From NCBI RefSeq assembly GCF_017357525.1, contig NZ_CP036172.1:558001-622000 (forward strand): a stretch of DNA of 64,000 bases, in the 5' to 3' direction. The stretch is from Methanofollis aquaemaris (lineage in GTDB: Archaea > Halobacteriota > Methanomicrobia > Methanomicrobiales > Methanofollaceae). How positions within the stretch are numbered: position 1 is the stretch's first letter; every line of letters starts with the position of its first letter. Below are positions 35,344 to 43,620 of the stretch, piece by piece. Position numbers and translations under genes: made by a program. The notes under the pieces are model-generated. The model was not told where the DNA came from. It was given only the letters and a program-made list of their open reading frames with translations, and did no database searches.

Positions 35344-36186
35344 ATGATCGGCTATCTGATACTTGCAGTCTTCATCGGCCTGCTGTATATGGGCATTCAC
35401 CGGAAGGTGATCGCGAGAGTTCAGGGACGGCCGGGTCCGCCGATCTGGCAGGAACTTCTCCACACCCTGAAGTTTTCCTTCAAGCAGACCTGGATTCCGA
35501 AGACCGCAAGCCCCGCGATTTTTGTCGGGATCGTCTTTGTGGCCATCGGGATCTGGACCACCGCCCTCTGGGTCGTCATCTCGGGCGGGAGCCTGCTGAT
35601 TATCTTCGGGCTCTACATCTGCTACAAGATGGTCGAGCACGGTGTCGGGCTCTCGCCGGGTTCGCCGTACGCCAAGTTCGGTGGGGTGCGTTCGGTCATC
35701 TCGGCGGCCTCAGAGATCCCGCTCCTCCTCTCGGTGGGGGTGCTCTACTTCTTCACCGGCTCGCTGATGATCGGGGACATCGCCGCCTTCCAGGCCGAAC
35801 ACGGCCCCCTGCTCGTCACCGCAGCCCCGGCGGCCCTGGCGCTGTACGTCGTCATCCTCTCGAAGATGCACTACAGCCCCTTCTCCATCGTGGAGAGCAA
35901 AGAGATCGTCAGCGGCTACAAGACCGAGCACTTCGGCGTCTGGCGGGCCGGACTGGAGGCCGCGGACGGGATCAAGACCTTTGTCCTGCTGTACCTCTTC
36001 GTGCTCCTCTTCGTGGGGCCGCTCCCGCTCGTGCTGATGCTCCTCGCGATGCTCGTGCTCATGCTCACCCTCTCGTTTGTCTGCGCCCTCACCCCGATGC
36101 TCGCTCCCTTCGACTCGGTCACGGTGCAGACCGGACTCATCGCGGTGGTGCTGGCATGGACAGCACTCCTGGTGGTGGTATTATGA
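35344..36186 (+). CDS. ehaJ: Energy-converting hydrogenase A subunit EhaJ (NuoH-like)
   Basis: 280 aa, eight helices. Homologous in plan to NuoH/EchB: RVQGRPGPPIWQELLHTLKF at the cytosolic side after helix 1, then ASEIPLLLSVGVLYF and SKMHYSPFSIVESKEIVSGY. The acidic residues of these loops couple the hydrogenase module to ion movement. This is the membrane anchor of the catalytic domain. The ehaK/L gene starts within its stop codon. Confidence 0.85.
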   Translation: MIGYLILAVFIGLLYMGIHRKVIARVQGRPGPPIWQELLHTLKFSFKQTWIPKTASPAIFVGIVFVAIGIWTTALWVVISGGSLLIIFGLYICYKMVEHGVGLSPGSPYAKFGGVRSVISAASEIPLLLSVGVLYFFTGSLMIGDIAAFQAEHGPLLVTAAPAALALYVVILSKMHYSPFSIVESKEIVSGYKTEHFGVWRAGLEAADGIKTFVLLYLFVLLFVGPLPLVLMLLAMLVLMLTLSFVCALTPMLAPFDSVTVQTGLIAVVLAWTALLVVVL

Positions 36187-36422
36187 TACGCGAACTCATC
36201 GCAGGCGGTGCGGGAGTCTACCTCGTCATCGCCCTGACCGAGGGCATCCTCACGGGATCGGTCCTCCTCCAGGCCAGTGCGGTCGTTGCCCTTCTCGTCC
36301 TTCTTGGGGCCCTCCTCTTTGGCAGAGAGGAACGGTTGCACCGGGCCGAACAGACCCTGCTCTGGTGCATGGTCTTTGCGATCGCAGGCTATGCCCTTGC
36401 CCGGATCGGAGGTGTGTTCTGA
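36183..36422 (+). CDS. Energy-converting hydrogenase A subunit EhaK/EhaL-like
   Basis: 79 aa with two to three membrane helices (GAGVYLVIALTEGILTG; VALLVLLGALLFG). One gene occupies the place where EhaK and EhaL lie in other methanogens, so one of the two seems to be missing or fused. ATG overlaps the ehaJ stop (ATGA). Confidence 0.65.
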   Translation: MIRELIAGGAGVYLVIALTEGILTGSVLLQASAVVALLVLLGALLFGREERLHRAEQTLLWCMVFAIAGYALARIGGVF

Positions 36423-36423
36423 G

Positions 36424-36810
36424 ATGGTGGATATCATCTATGAGAAAGACCTGCGCCCGATGAAGTACCATGTCCTGACCGGCCCCCGTCAGGACCGTGC
36501 CGTGCGGGCGATCGCAAAATGGTTCAATGTCAGGGTCCAGCCGATGCGCAAGTTCCTCATCGAGAGGCTGGACATGTCTGATATGGAGAATATGCCGGCC
36601 CGCTGGGAGGTCGCCGAGGCCGCACCCGAGGCCGACCCTCTCGATGCCGCGCTCGGCGCTCACCGGTTCACGCAGAACATTCCGCTCTTTACCGACGAGG
36701 AGATGGCCCGCGCCCTTCAGGCGGCACGGGCGGCGGCCAGCGAAGGCGCCGGCACAGACACAGCGGCGAAGGCCGGCAAAGATCTGCTCAAGGAAGTGAT
36801 TATAGGATGA
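36424..36810 (+). CDS. ehaM: Energy-converting hydrogenase A subunit EhaM (DUF1959)
   Basis: 128 aa, soluble. The DUF1959 signature is visible: MKYHVLTGPRQDRAVRAIAK and FLIERLDMSDMENMPARWEV. It is a small cytosolic helical subunit found only in Eha clusters, so it anchors the identification of the operon. The C-terminal ~50 residues are Ala-rich and lower in complexity. Starts one base after the previous stop; 4-base overlap with ehaN. Confidence 0.83.
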   Translation: MVDIIYEKDLRPMKYHVLTGPRQDRAVRAIAKWFNVRVQPMRKFLIERLDMSDMENMPARWEVAEAAPEADPLDAALGAHRFTQNIPLFTDEEMARALQAARAAASEGAGTDTAAKAGKDLLKEVIIG

Positions 36811-37262
36811 GAGTCCTCCAGAAAATGAAAAATGCCGTGCGCTCCCGTTCGATCCATGTCTCGTACGTGGACACCGGGTCATGCAACGGCTGCGATATCG
36901 AGGTGCTCGCATGCCTCTCCCCCCGCTACGACCTGGAGCAGTACGGGATCTATGTCCACAACAACCCCAGGGAGGCCGACGTCCTCCTGGTGATCGGGTG
37001 CTGCACTCCCCAGTGGGAGGACAAACTCAGGTCGATCTGGGAGAAGATCCCCGAGCCCAAGGTGGCGATCGCCATCGGCAACTGCCCGGTCTCGGGCTGC
37101 GTCTTCAACCGTGAAGGCGGGTATGTCAACCCGCCGGCAGAGAAACATATCCCGATCGCGGCGTCTGTCCCGGGATGCCCCCCCCGGCCGACCGAGATCA
37201 TCAGGGCGATCCTCTCGCTTGCGCCGCAGGTCTTCGAGGACTACGAGGAGAAACAAGGATGA
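36807..37262 (+). CDS. ehaN: [NiFe] hydrogenase small subunit EhaN
   Basis: 151 aa, NuoB-like. Cluster ligands for the proximal [4Fe-4S] centre are all present: DTGSCNGCDIEVLAC, IGCCTP, IGNCPVSGC and SVPGCPPRP. It relays electrons between the Ni-Fe site in EhaO and ferredoxin subunits on the cytosolic side. Overlaps ehaM and ehaO by 4 bases each. Confidence 0.93.
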   Translation: MRVLQKMKNAVRSRSIHVSYVDTGSCNGCDIEVLACLSPRYDLEQYGIYVHNNPREADVLLVIGCCTPQWEDKLRSIWEKIPEPKVAIAIGNCPVSGCVFNREGGYVNPPAEKHIPIAASVPGCPPRPTEIIRAILSLAPQVFEDYEEKQG

Positions 37263-38344
37263 AAAAGACCGTCGATGTTGCGATGCCGATCGGACCGGTC
37301 CACCCCTGCTGGAAGGAACCGGTCAGGATCAAGTGCGAGACCAGGGGCGAGAAGGTGCTCGCCGCCGAGGTCGAGATGGGATACATGAAGAAGGGGATCG
37401 AGCGGATCATGCAGGGCCGACCCTGGCAGGAAGTGATGTTCCTGGCCGAGCGGGTCTGCGGGATCTGTTCGATCGTCCACAACATGGTCTTCACCGAGAC
37501 GATGGAGGAGATCTCGGGGATCACACCGCCAGAACGGGCGGCGTTCCTCCGCGTGGTGGCCAACGAACTCGACCGGATGCAGAGCCACCTCATCGCCAAC
37601 TTCTCGTACTGCTACACGATCGAGCACGAGACCCTGGCGATGTATCTCCTCAACGAGCGGGAGACGGTGATGGACATGATCGAACTCCTCACCGGCAACC
37701 GGGTGAACACCGCCTATATGATCCCCGGCGGGGTGCGCTATGACCTGCGCGAGGAAGACGCCGCGACCATGAAAGAGAACCTGGACCGTCTCGATAAGAA
37801 CCTCACCCGATACATGAAGATGTTCGACGGCGGCCCGCTGATTGCCCTGCGGAGCCGCGGGATCGGGGTGCTCACCGAGGAAGATGCTCTCGAAGCCCAT
37901 GCCGTCGGCCCGACGGCCAGGGCAAGCGGGATCTCCGCGGACTGCCGGATCAACCACCCGACCTACCGGAAACTCGGTTTCACACCGGTGGTCAGGACAG
38001 AAGGGGACAACTATGCACGGATCATGGTCAGGTTCGAGGAACTCATGCAGAGCATCGGGCTGATCAGGCGGGCCCTGGCGATGATGCCCGAGGGTCCGGT
38101 CCGCGGCGGCGGAGAGTGCAAGGGCGGCGAGGCGAGGTATTCGGGCGAGGCCCCACGGGGCGAACTCACCTACTTCATCAGGACCGACCGGTACGGCCGG
38201 GTGGAGGAGATCGCCATCCAGACGCCGTCCATTATGAACATCGATGCATGCACCCACTATATGCTCGAAGGGGTCAACTCGCTCGCCGACGTGACCTCGA
38301 CGTTCATCAGTTCGGACCCGTGCATCGCCTGCAATGAGAGGTAG
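37259..38344 (+). CDS. ehaO: [NiFe] hydrogenase large subunit EhaO
   Basis: 361 aa. Ni ligands are in ERVCGICSIVHN (C67, C70) and in the C-terminal DPCIACNER (C355, C358). The gene ends right after this motif, so there is no long tail for maturation cleavage, as in other group 4 enzymes. It oxidises H2 and passes electrons to EhaN. Start 37259 overlaps the ehaN stop. Core catalytic subunit of Eha. Confidence 0.94.
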   Translation: MKKTVDVAMPIGPVHPCWKEPVRIKCETRGEKVLAAEVEMGYMKKGIERIMQGRPWQEVMFLAERVCGICSIVHNMVFTETMEEISGITPPERAAFLRVVANELDRMQSHLIANFSYCYTIEHETLAMYLLNERETVMDMIELLTGNRVNTAYMIPGGVRYDLREEDAATMKENLDRLDKNLTRYMKMFDGGPLIALRSRGIGVLTEEDALEAHAVGPTARASGISADCRINHPTYRKLGFTPVVRTEGDNYARIMVRFEELMQSIGLIRRALAMMPEGPVRGGGECKGGEARYSGEAPRGELTYFIRTDRYGRVEEIAIQTPSIMNIDACTHYMLEGVNSLADVTSTFISSDPCIACNER

Positions 38345-38351
38345 AGAGAGG

Positions 38352-38957
38352 ATGAGTGCTTCGGTCATCTGGTATCTGAGAGAATTTCTGCGGGGCGAGT
38401 GGTTGAAGAAGTTCTTCTTCGCAAAGACCGCTCCGCTTGTCGACCCCCCCTACTTCAGGGGCTATCCGACCCTTACCGACAGGGAGTGCACCCACTGCCT
38501 CTCCTGCATGATGATCTGCCCGACGCCGGGCGCGATCGAGGTGGTCAGGGACGGCGAAGGTTGGACCCCAAAGATCTACGAGGGCCACTGTATCAGGTGC
38601 GGTCTCTGTGTCGAGGCCTGCCCGGAGGATGTCCTGGACTCAGGACGGGTGCTCGCCACCCAGCACCGCGACCACACCGCTCTCTCGGTGAGGTATCAGG
38701 TGACGGTGAAGCCCGAGGCCTGCGTGCGGTGCGGCAACTGTGTCGTCGCCTGTCCGGTGAACAAGGAGGCCGATCCGCAACTCGGTTCGACCGGGACCTC
38801 GGCCAACGACGAGGTGATCATGAAGATCCGCAACGGCAACCTCTGGGTGCTCCATGACGAGAAGTGCACCGGATGCAAGACCTGCGAAGAGGTCTGCCCG
38901 ACCGACGCCATCGCGATCGCACGGGTCGCCGAAGGGACGCAGGAGGGACGGTCGTGA
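38352..38957 (+). CDS. Four-cluster ferredoxin-like subunit of the Eha/Fwd unit
   Basis: 201 aa. After a ~40-residue N-terminal segment with basic and aromatic residues (FLRGEWLKKFFFAKTAPL, like the membrane-docking start of NuoI/EchF), four [4Fe-4S] motifs follow: CTHCLSCMMICP, CIRCGLCVEACP, CVRCGNCVVACP and CTGCKTCEEVCP. It lies between ehaO and fwdD. It could serve as the Eha ferredoxin (EhaP/Q role), as the Fwd ferredoxin, or connect both. SD GAGAGG precedes ATG 38352. Overlaps fwdD by 4 bases. Confidence 0.85.
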   Translation: MSASVIWYLREFLRGEWLKKFFFAKTAPLVDPPYFRGYPTLTDRECTHCLSCMMICPTPGAIEVVRDGEGWTPKIYEGHCIRCGLCVEACPEDVLDSGRVLATQHRDHTALSVRYQVTVKPEACVRCGNCVVACPVNKEADPQLGSTGTSANDEVIMKIRNGNLWVLHDEKCTGCKTCEEVCPTDAIAIARVAEGTQEGRS

Positions 38958-39352
38958 AGGCCCTCTTCAACACCGGACGCACTTCGGCGCAGGGGCAGGG
39001 ACTGGAAGCGAAGGCGCAGCCCGAATATATGGAGGCGACCTCGATCTGCATGATGAACCCGGTGGACCTGATGGACCTCGAACTGGAGGAAGGGGAGCGG
39101 GTGCTCGTCCGCGGGCCTGCAGGCGAGGTGATCCTCACCGCGGTCCAGAACGAGGGCGTCCCGCGGGGGACCGTCTACGTCCCGATGGGCCCGTACGCCA
39201 ACGCCGTCATCGACGCCGGCACCCATGCCACCGGCATGCCCGACTACAAGTCCTGCATCGTGGACCTGGAACCGACCGACGACGAGGTGAAGAGACCGGC
39301 CGAATTGATGGAAGCGATCGGCGGGCTCGCCTATGAGGGGGACACAGAATGA
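38954..39352 (+). CDS. fwdD: Formylmethanofuran dehydrogenase subunit D
   Basis: 132 aa, the molybdopterin-dinucleotide-binding barrel domain that in other enzymes is fused to the catalytic subunit. ATSICMMNPVDLMDLELEEG and RVLVRGPAGEVILTA are typical, and PMGPYANAVIDAGTHATGMP is the conserved pterin-contact end. GTG start, with AGGAGGGACG upstream and overlap with the ferredoxin gene. Works with FwdB to hold the tungsten or molybdenum cofactor. Confidence 0.92.
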   Translation: MKALFNTGRTSAQGQGLEAKAQPEYMEATSICMMNPVDLMDLELEEGERVLVRGPAGEVILTAVQNEGVPRGTVYVPMGPYANAVIDAGTHATGMPDYKSCIVDLEPTDDEVKRPAELMEAIGGLAYEGDTE

Positions 39353-40644
39353 TCCACGAAGATATGATCTGCCCGTTCTGCGGTTGTCTCTGCGACGACC
39401 TGGTCATCGAGACCGAGGGGACCGAGGTAGTGCGGGTGGACAATGCCTGCACCCTCGGGAGCCACAAACTGATGAACGCCGGGAAACACCGGCTCAAAGC
39501 CCCGATCATGCGGGACAGTGGCCGGTGGCGGGACGCCACCTATGAAGAGGCGATCGAGTACACCGCGGGCATCCTCCTGGACGCCGACCGACCCCTGCTG
39601 TACGGCTGGTCCAGCACCCAGGGGGAGGCGCAGGGGGCCGGAGTCTCGATGGCCGAACTCCTCGGCGGGGTGATCGACTCGACCACCTCGGTCTGCCACG
39701 GGCCCTCCATCCTGGCCATCCAGGAGGTCGGCCACCCTGGCTGTACCCTGGGTCAGGTGAAGAACCGGGCCGACCTGATCGTCTACTGGGGCTGCAACCC
39801 GACCGAGGCCCATCCCCGGCACATGAGTCGGTACACCACCTATGCAGACGGCTACTTCCTGGAGAACGCCTTCAGGGACAGGAAACTCATCATCGTCGAC
39901 GTCAGAAAGACCGAAACCGGAAGCATCGCCGACGAGTTCATACAGGTGAAGCCTGGCGGCGACTATGCGGTCCTCTCGGCCCTGCGGGCGATCGTGCGGG
40001 GACGCGAAGATGTCGTCCCGCCGACAGTGGCCGGAGTGACCAAAGAGCAACTCCTCAGGGTCGCCGCACTCTGCAAGGAGGCAAAGTTCGGGGCTCTCTT
40101 CTTCGGGGTCGGGCTGACGATGTCGCCCGGCAAGTACAAGAATGTCAGGAACGCCATCGAACTCGTCGACGAACTGAATCGGTACACCAAGTTCACCCTC
40201 ACACCCCTGCGGGGGCATTACAATGTCTACGGTTCCAACGAAGTCTTCACCTGGATGACCGGGTACCCGTACGCCGTCGACTTCTCCAGGCAGATCGCCT
40301 TCTACAACCCCGGCGAGACGACGGCGGTGGACATCCTGGCACGGAAGGAATGCGACGCCGCGCTCATCGTGGCAAGCGATCCCGGTGCCCACTTCCCGAA
40401 GAAATGCCTGGAGCACCTGACCGACATCCCGACGGTGCTCATCGACCCGATGCACACCATGACCACCCCGCTTGTCAGGTGCCAGATCCCGACGGCCGTC
40501 ACCGGTATGGACGCCGCGGGCACGGCCTACCGGATGGACGGGGTGCCGATCCATGTGAAGAAGTTCCTGGACCTGGGCTACCCCAGCGACACCGAGATCA
40601 TCACGAAAATCTTCGAGAAGGTCACGGAGGTGAGACATCCATGA
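39349..40644 (+). CDS. fwdB: Formylmethanofuran dehydrogenase subunit B (catalytic, W/Mo pterin)
   Basis: 431 aa. The N-terminal cluster CPFCGCLCDD (C8, C11, C15; C34 downstream) binds [4Fe-4S]. TTSVCHGPS contains C116, the expected metal ligand (Cys, not selenocysteine). The enzyme reduces CO2 to formate at the W/Mo site; FwdA then transfers it to methanofuran. It overlaps fwdD by 4 bases and precedes fwdA. Tungsten versus molybdenum form cannot be told from sequence by eye. Confidence 0.94.
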   Translation: MIHEDMICPFCGCLCDDLVIETEGTEVVRVDNACTLGSHKLMNAGKHRLKAPIMRDSGRWRDATYEEAIEYTAGILLDADRPLLYGWSSTQGEAQGAGVSMAELLGGVIDSTTSVCHGPSILAIQEVGHPGCTLGQVKNRADLIVYWGCNPTEAHPRHMSRYTTYADGYFLENAFRDRKLIIVDVRKTETGSIADEFIQVKPGGDYAVLSALRAIVRGREDVVPPTVAGVTKEQLLRVAALCKEAKFGALFFGVGLTMSPGKYKNVRNAIELVDELNRYTKFTLTPLRGHYNVYGSNEVFTWMTGYPYAVDFSRQIAFYNPGETTAVDILARKECDAALIVASDPGAHFPKKCLEHLTDIPTVLIDPMHTMTTPLVRCQIPTAVTGMDAAGTAYRMDGVPIHVKKFLDLGYPSDTEIITKIFEKVTEVRHP

Positions 40645-42341
40645 ACGAGTTACTCGTCAAAAACGCCTATGTCATCGACCCCATCAACCATATCGACGGC
40701 GAAGTGATGGACATCGCCGTCAGGGACGGTCGTATCGTCGAGGACGTCGGCCCACAGGCCGAGGTGATCGACGCCGAAGGCTGTCTCACCCTGCCCGGCG
40801 GCGTCGACTCCCACACCCATGTCTGCGGAACCAAGGTGAACTTCGGGCGGTACATGAGTCCTGAGGACATGCGGGCCGGGCGCGAGGTGCGCCGCGGGGT
40901 CAAGCACGCCACCTCTGGCTACTCGGTCCCGACGACGTACGCCAACTCATACCGCTATGCCATTATGGGCTACACCACCCTCCTCGAAGGAGCAATGGCA
41001 CCTCTCGAGGCCCGCCACACCCACGAGGAGTTCTCGGCCACGCCTCTCCAGGACATGATGGCCAACACTCTCTTCGACGGCAACTGGGGGGTGATGAAGG
41101 CGGTGAGCGAGGGCGACATCGAGCGTGTGGCCGCGATCGTCGGGTGGACCCTCTCGGCGGTGAAGGGCTTCGGGATCAAACTGACCAACCCCGGCGGGAC
41201 CGAGGCCTGGGGGTATGGCAAGGATCTCCGGTGCATCAAGGACGAGGTTCCGCATTTCGGGGTGACCCCGGCCGAGATCATCGAGGCGATGATCCAGGCC
41301 TGCGAGATGCTCAGGCTCCCCCATTCGGTCCACCTCCACTGCAACAACCTGGGCACGCCCGGCAACTATGCCTGCACGGTCGGCACCTTCAACCTGGTTC
41401 CCGACCTCAACAAAAAGCGCCAGAGCCTGTACGCAACGCATGTCCAGTTCCACAGTTACGGCGGTTCGGACTGGAAGACCTTCCGTTCGAAGGCCGAACC
41501 GGTCGCGTACACCGTGAACAACCGCCCCCAGATCGTCATCGACATGGGGCAGGTGATGTTCGGCAAGACCACCACCATGACCGCAGACGGCCCGATGGAG
41601 TTCAACCTCTACCGCCTCCACCACAACAAGTGGTCGAACCACGACGTGGAACTGGAGACCGGGTCAGGGATCATCCCGGTGCTGTACAGGAAGAAGAACC
41701 TGGTCAACTCGATCATGTGGGCGATCGGCCTGGAACTGGGACTGCTCGTGAAGGATCCCTGGCGGTGTCTGCTCACGACCGACAACCCGAACGGGGCGCC
41801 CTTCGTGAAGTATCCCGAGATCATCGCCCTCCTGATGAGCAAGAAATACCGGGACGCCGAGTTTGCGACCGTGCACCGGAGGACCGAGTCCAGGGTCGAC
41901 CTCCCTGCCCTCGACCGCGAGATGGACTGGAACGAGATCGCGGTGATGACGCGGGCCGGACAGGCAAAGGCCCTCGGGATCACCGGGATCGGGAAGGGCC
42001 ACCTGGGCCTCGGGGCAGAGGCCGACATCGCCGTCTACCCGTTGAAGGTCGGCGAGATCGATCCGGCGCAGGAGTACCAGAAGATCATCGACGGGTTTGC
42101 CAGGGCAAAGTGGACCGTCAAACGGGGTCGTCCGGTGGCGAGGAACGGCGAGATCCTGGTCCATGGCGAGAACACCACCATCTGGGTCGACCCCAAGATC
42201 AGTCCCGAGCATGATATGAGCCGCGACCCCAAGTTCACGGAGATGTTCAATCACTGGTACTCGGTGCGGATGAGCAACTACCCGGTCCAGGATGAGTATC
42301 TCAAACGAAACCTGCGGATAGAGACGGAGGCGACGATATGA
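40641..42341 (+). CDS. fwdA: Formylmethanofuran dehydrogenase subunit A (amidohydrolase-type)
   Basis: 566 aa, normal for FwdA. Metal-binding HTH at LPGGVDSHTHVCGTKV (H58, H60), the lysine segment GIKLTNPGG expected to carry the bridging carboxylate, HLHCNN, and LLTTDNPNG with the catalytic Asp. It condenses formate with methanofuran at a binuclear metal site reached through an internal tunnel from FwdB. Starts within the fwdB stop region; overlaps fwdC. Confidence 0.95.
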   Translation: MNELLVKNAYVIDPINHIDGEVMDIAVRDGRIVEDVGPQAEVIDAEGCLTLPGGVDSHTHVCGTKVNFGRYMSPEDMRAGREVRRGVKHATSGYSVPTTYANSYRYAIMGYTTLLEGAMAPLEARHTHEEFSATPLQDMMANTLFDGNWGVMKAVSEGDIERVAAIVGWTLSAVKGFGIKLTNPGGTEAWGYGKDLRCIKDEVPHFGVTPAEIIEAMIQACEMLRLPHSVHLHCNNLGTPGNYACTVGTFNLVPDLNKKRQSLYATHVQFHSYGGSDWKTFRSKAEPVAYTVNNRPQIVIDMGQVMFGKTTTMTADGPMEFNLYRLHHNKWSNHDVELETGSGIIPVLYRKKNLVNSIMWAIGLELGLLVKDPWRCLLTTDNPNGAPFVKYPEIIALLMSKKYRDAEFATVHRRTESRVDLPALDREMDWNEIAVMTRAGQAKALGITGIGKGHLGLGAEADIAVYPLKVGEIDPAQEYQKIIDGFARAKWTVKRGRPVARNGEILVHGENTTIWVDPKISPEHDMSRDPKFTEMFNHWYSVRMSNYPVQDEYLKRNLRIETEATI

Positions 42342-43111
42342 GGATTGTGCTGACGATGAAGGAGCGCACAAACCCGCACATCCCTATCGAGGCTGAGAAG
42401 ATCAACCCCGCCTTCCTGATGTGGGGGACAGACGAACTCACCGTCTGGGAGGGGAACAAGGAGCGTCGTCTCGACGAGGTCTTTGAGATCGAGATGGAGG
42501 GCACGGCCACCTCAGTCAACGAGGTCGAGGTGGTGCTCCGCGGCGATACCTCCAGGGTGAAGCGGGTCGGTGAATACATGGACGGCGGCCGGATCACCAT
42601 CGAAGGCGACATCGGGATGCACTGCGCTAATTTCATGGCCGCAGGCACTATCGAAGTGATGGGAAATGCAGGCGGCTGGTTTGCAAGGGAACTGCGGGGC
42701 GGCACGGTCATCTGCCGCGGCGACGCCGGTCACTACTGTGCCGCAGGATACCGGGGCGAGAAGAAGGGGATGAGAGGCGGGAAGGTGGAGGTCTTCGGGA
42801 GTGCCGGAGACTTCACGGCCGAGCACCTCTTCGGCGGCGAGGTGATCGTCCACGGCAACTGTGGGGATATGCCCGGCGTTGACATGCAAGGGGGTTTTCT
42901 CACCATCCATGGTGACTGCTCGCGCCCCTGTGGGAACATGACCGATGGGAGGTGCATGGTGCTGGGGTGCGCTTCGGAGATGCTCCCCACGTTCAAGAAG
43001 CAGGACGAGGTGAATGGGCCGGACGGTCTCTCGCTCACTCACTTCACCGGGGATGTGGCCAACCGCGGAAAAGGAAATCTTTTGGTCAGGTGCTATCAAT
43101 ATCTGGAGTGA
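42338..43111 (+). CDS. fwdC: Formylmethanofuran dehydrogenase subunit C
   Basis: 257 aa, right-handed beta-helix with repeated G-G-x-I/V turns (MDGGRITIEGDIG, AAGTIEVMGNAGG, RGGTVICRGDAGHY, RGGKVEVFGSAGD, FGGEVIVHGNCGD), the same fold as the glutamate synthase C domain. It has a scaffold role beside FwdA. ATGA overlap with fwdA; the next small gene overlaps its stop codon. Confidence 0.94.
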   Translation: MRIVLTMKERTNPHIPIEAEKINPAFLMWGTDELTVWEGNKERRLDEVFEIEMEGTATSVNEVEVVLRGDTSRVKRVGEYMDGGRITIEGDIGMHCANFMAAGTIEVMGNAGGWFARELRGGTVICRGDAGHYCAAGYRGEKKGMRGGKVEVFGSAGDFTAEHLFGGEVIVHGNCGDMPGVDMQGGFLTIHGDCSRPCGNMTDGRCMVLGCASEMLPTFKKQDEVNGPDGLSLTHFTGDVANRGKGNLLVRCYQYLE

Positions 43112-43260
43112 TGATACGGCACGAATGTGGGTATGAGGCGCCGGTCTTCTGTCGACGCTGTGGCCGCCCCCTCGAATACACTGAACGCCGCGGTATCTAT
43201 TGCCCATACTGCGGCCGACAGGTGACGATGATCTGTCCGAAGTGCGGAGAGCGCTGGTGA
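43111..43260 (+). CDS. 49-residue zinc-ribbon protein at the end of the eha-fwd operon
   Basis: Starts at ATG 43111, sharing a base with the fwdC stop (TGATG), so it is translationally coupled. It carries C-x2-C pairs FCRRC, YCPYC and ICPKC, enough for one or two zinc sites, and nothing else: HECGYEAPVFCRRCGR... to CPKCGERW. Possibly an assembly factor or regulator for metal-loaded Eha/Fwd enzymes; that is inference. No named family recognised. Confidence 0.7.
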   Translation: MIRHECGYEAPVFCRRCGRPLEYTERRGIYCPYCGRQVTMICPKCGERW

Positions 43261-43270
43261 AGAGCCGGGT

Positions 43271-43543
43271 CTATTCTATCCGGCTCCTGACCCAGCGGGT
43301 GTATTCCGAACGAAGCCTGCTCTTCTCCGACTCGTCAAGATCTTCTTTGCCTGTGTCGTCCAGGAAGTCCTGGAGCTGGCAGACAACCTTTTCTGCGTCC
43401 TGATGGTCGATGGCTTCGAGGTAGACGGGAGCGCGCATGACGTCTATCACCTCGCCGCAGATATGGCAGAGTTTCCAGTGCTGGTAGGGATCTACATAGG
43501 TGAAGTTCAGGCATCCAGGACAGCGGATGACATGGTACATCAT
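43271..43543 (-). CDS. DUF1922-like zinc-ribbon protein
   Basis: 90 aa. The N-terminal zinc ribbon YHVIRCPGCLNFTYVDPYQ followed by KLCHICGE is the DUF1922 pattern of archaea. The C-terminal half is a charged helix (VCQLQDFLDDTGKEDLDESE). It may act with nucleic acids or as an assembly factor; unknown. ATG 43543 or 43540 (two adjacent Met). Convergent with the operon end, 10 bases apart. Confidence 0.75.
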   Translation of the reverse strand: MMYHVIRCPGCLNFTYVDPYQHWKLCHICGEVIDVMRAPVYLEAIDHQDAEKVVCQLQDFLDDTGKEDLDESEKSRLRSEYTRWVRSRIE

Positions 43544-43620
43544 CCGGAGATGCGTGTTGCTGGGTGAAAAAGATTCCTCTATGCACTCACAAAAAGAAGA
43601 AGGGGCGTGCAGTGCCCCGT

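Noticed and set aside
41144-42214. 356-codon frame within fwdA on the same strand
   Set aside because: Out-of-frame shadow of fwdA with low-complexity Arg/Gly/Pro content and no start signal.
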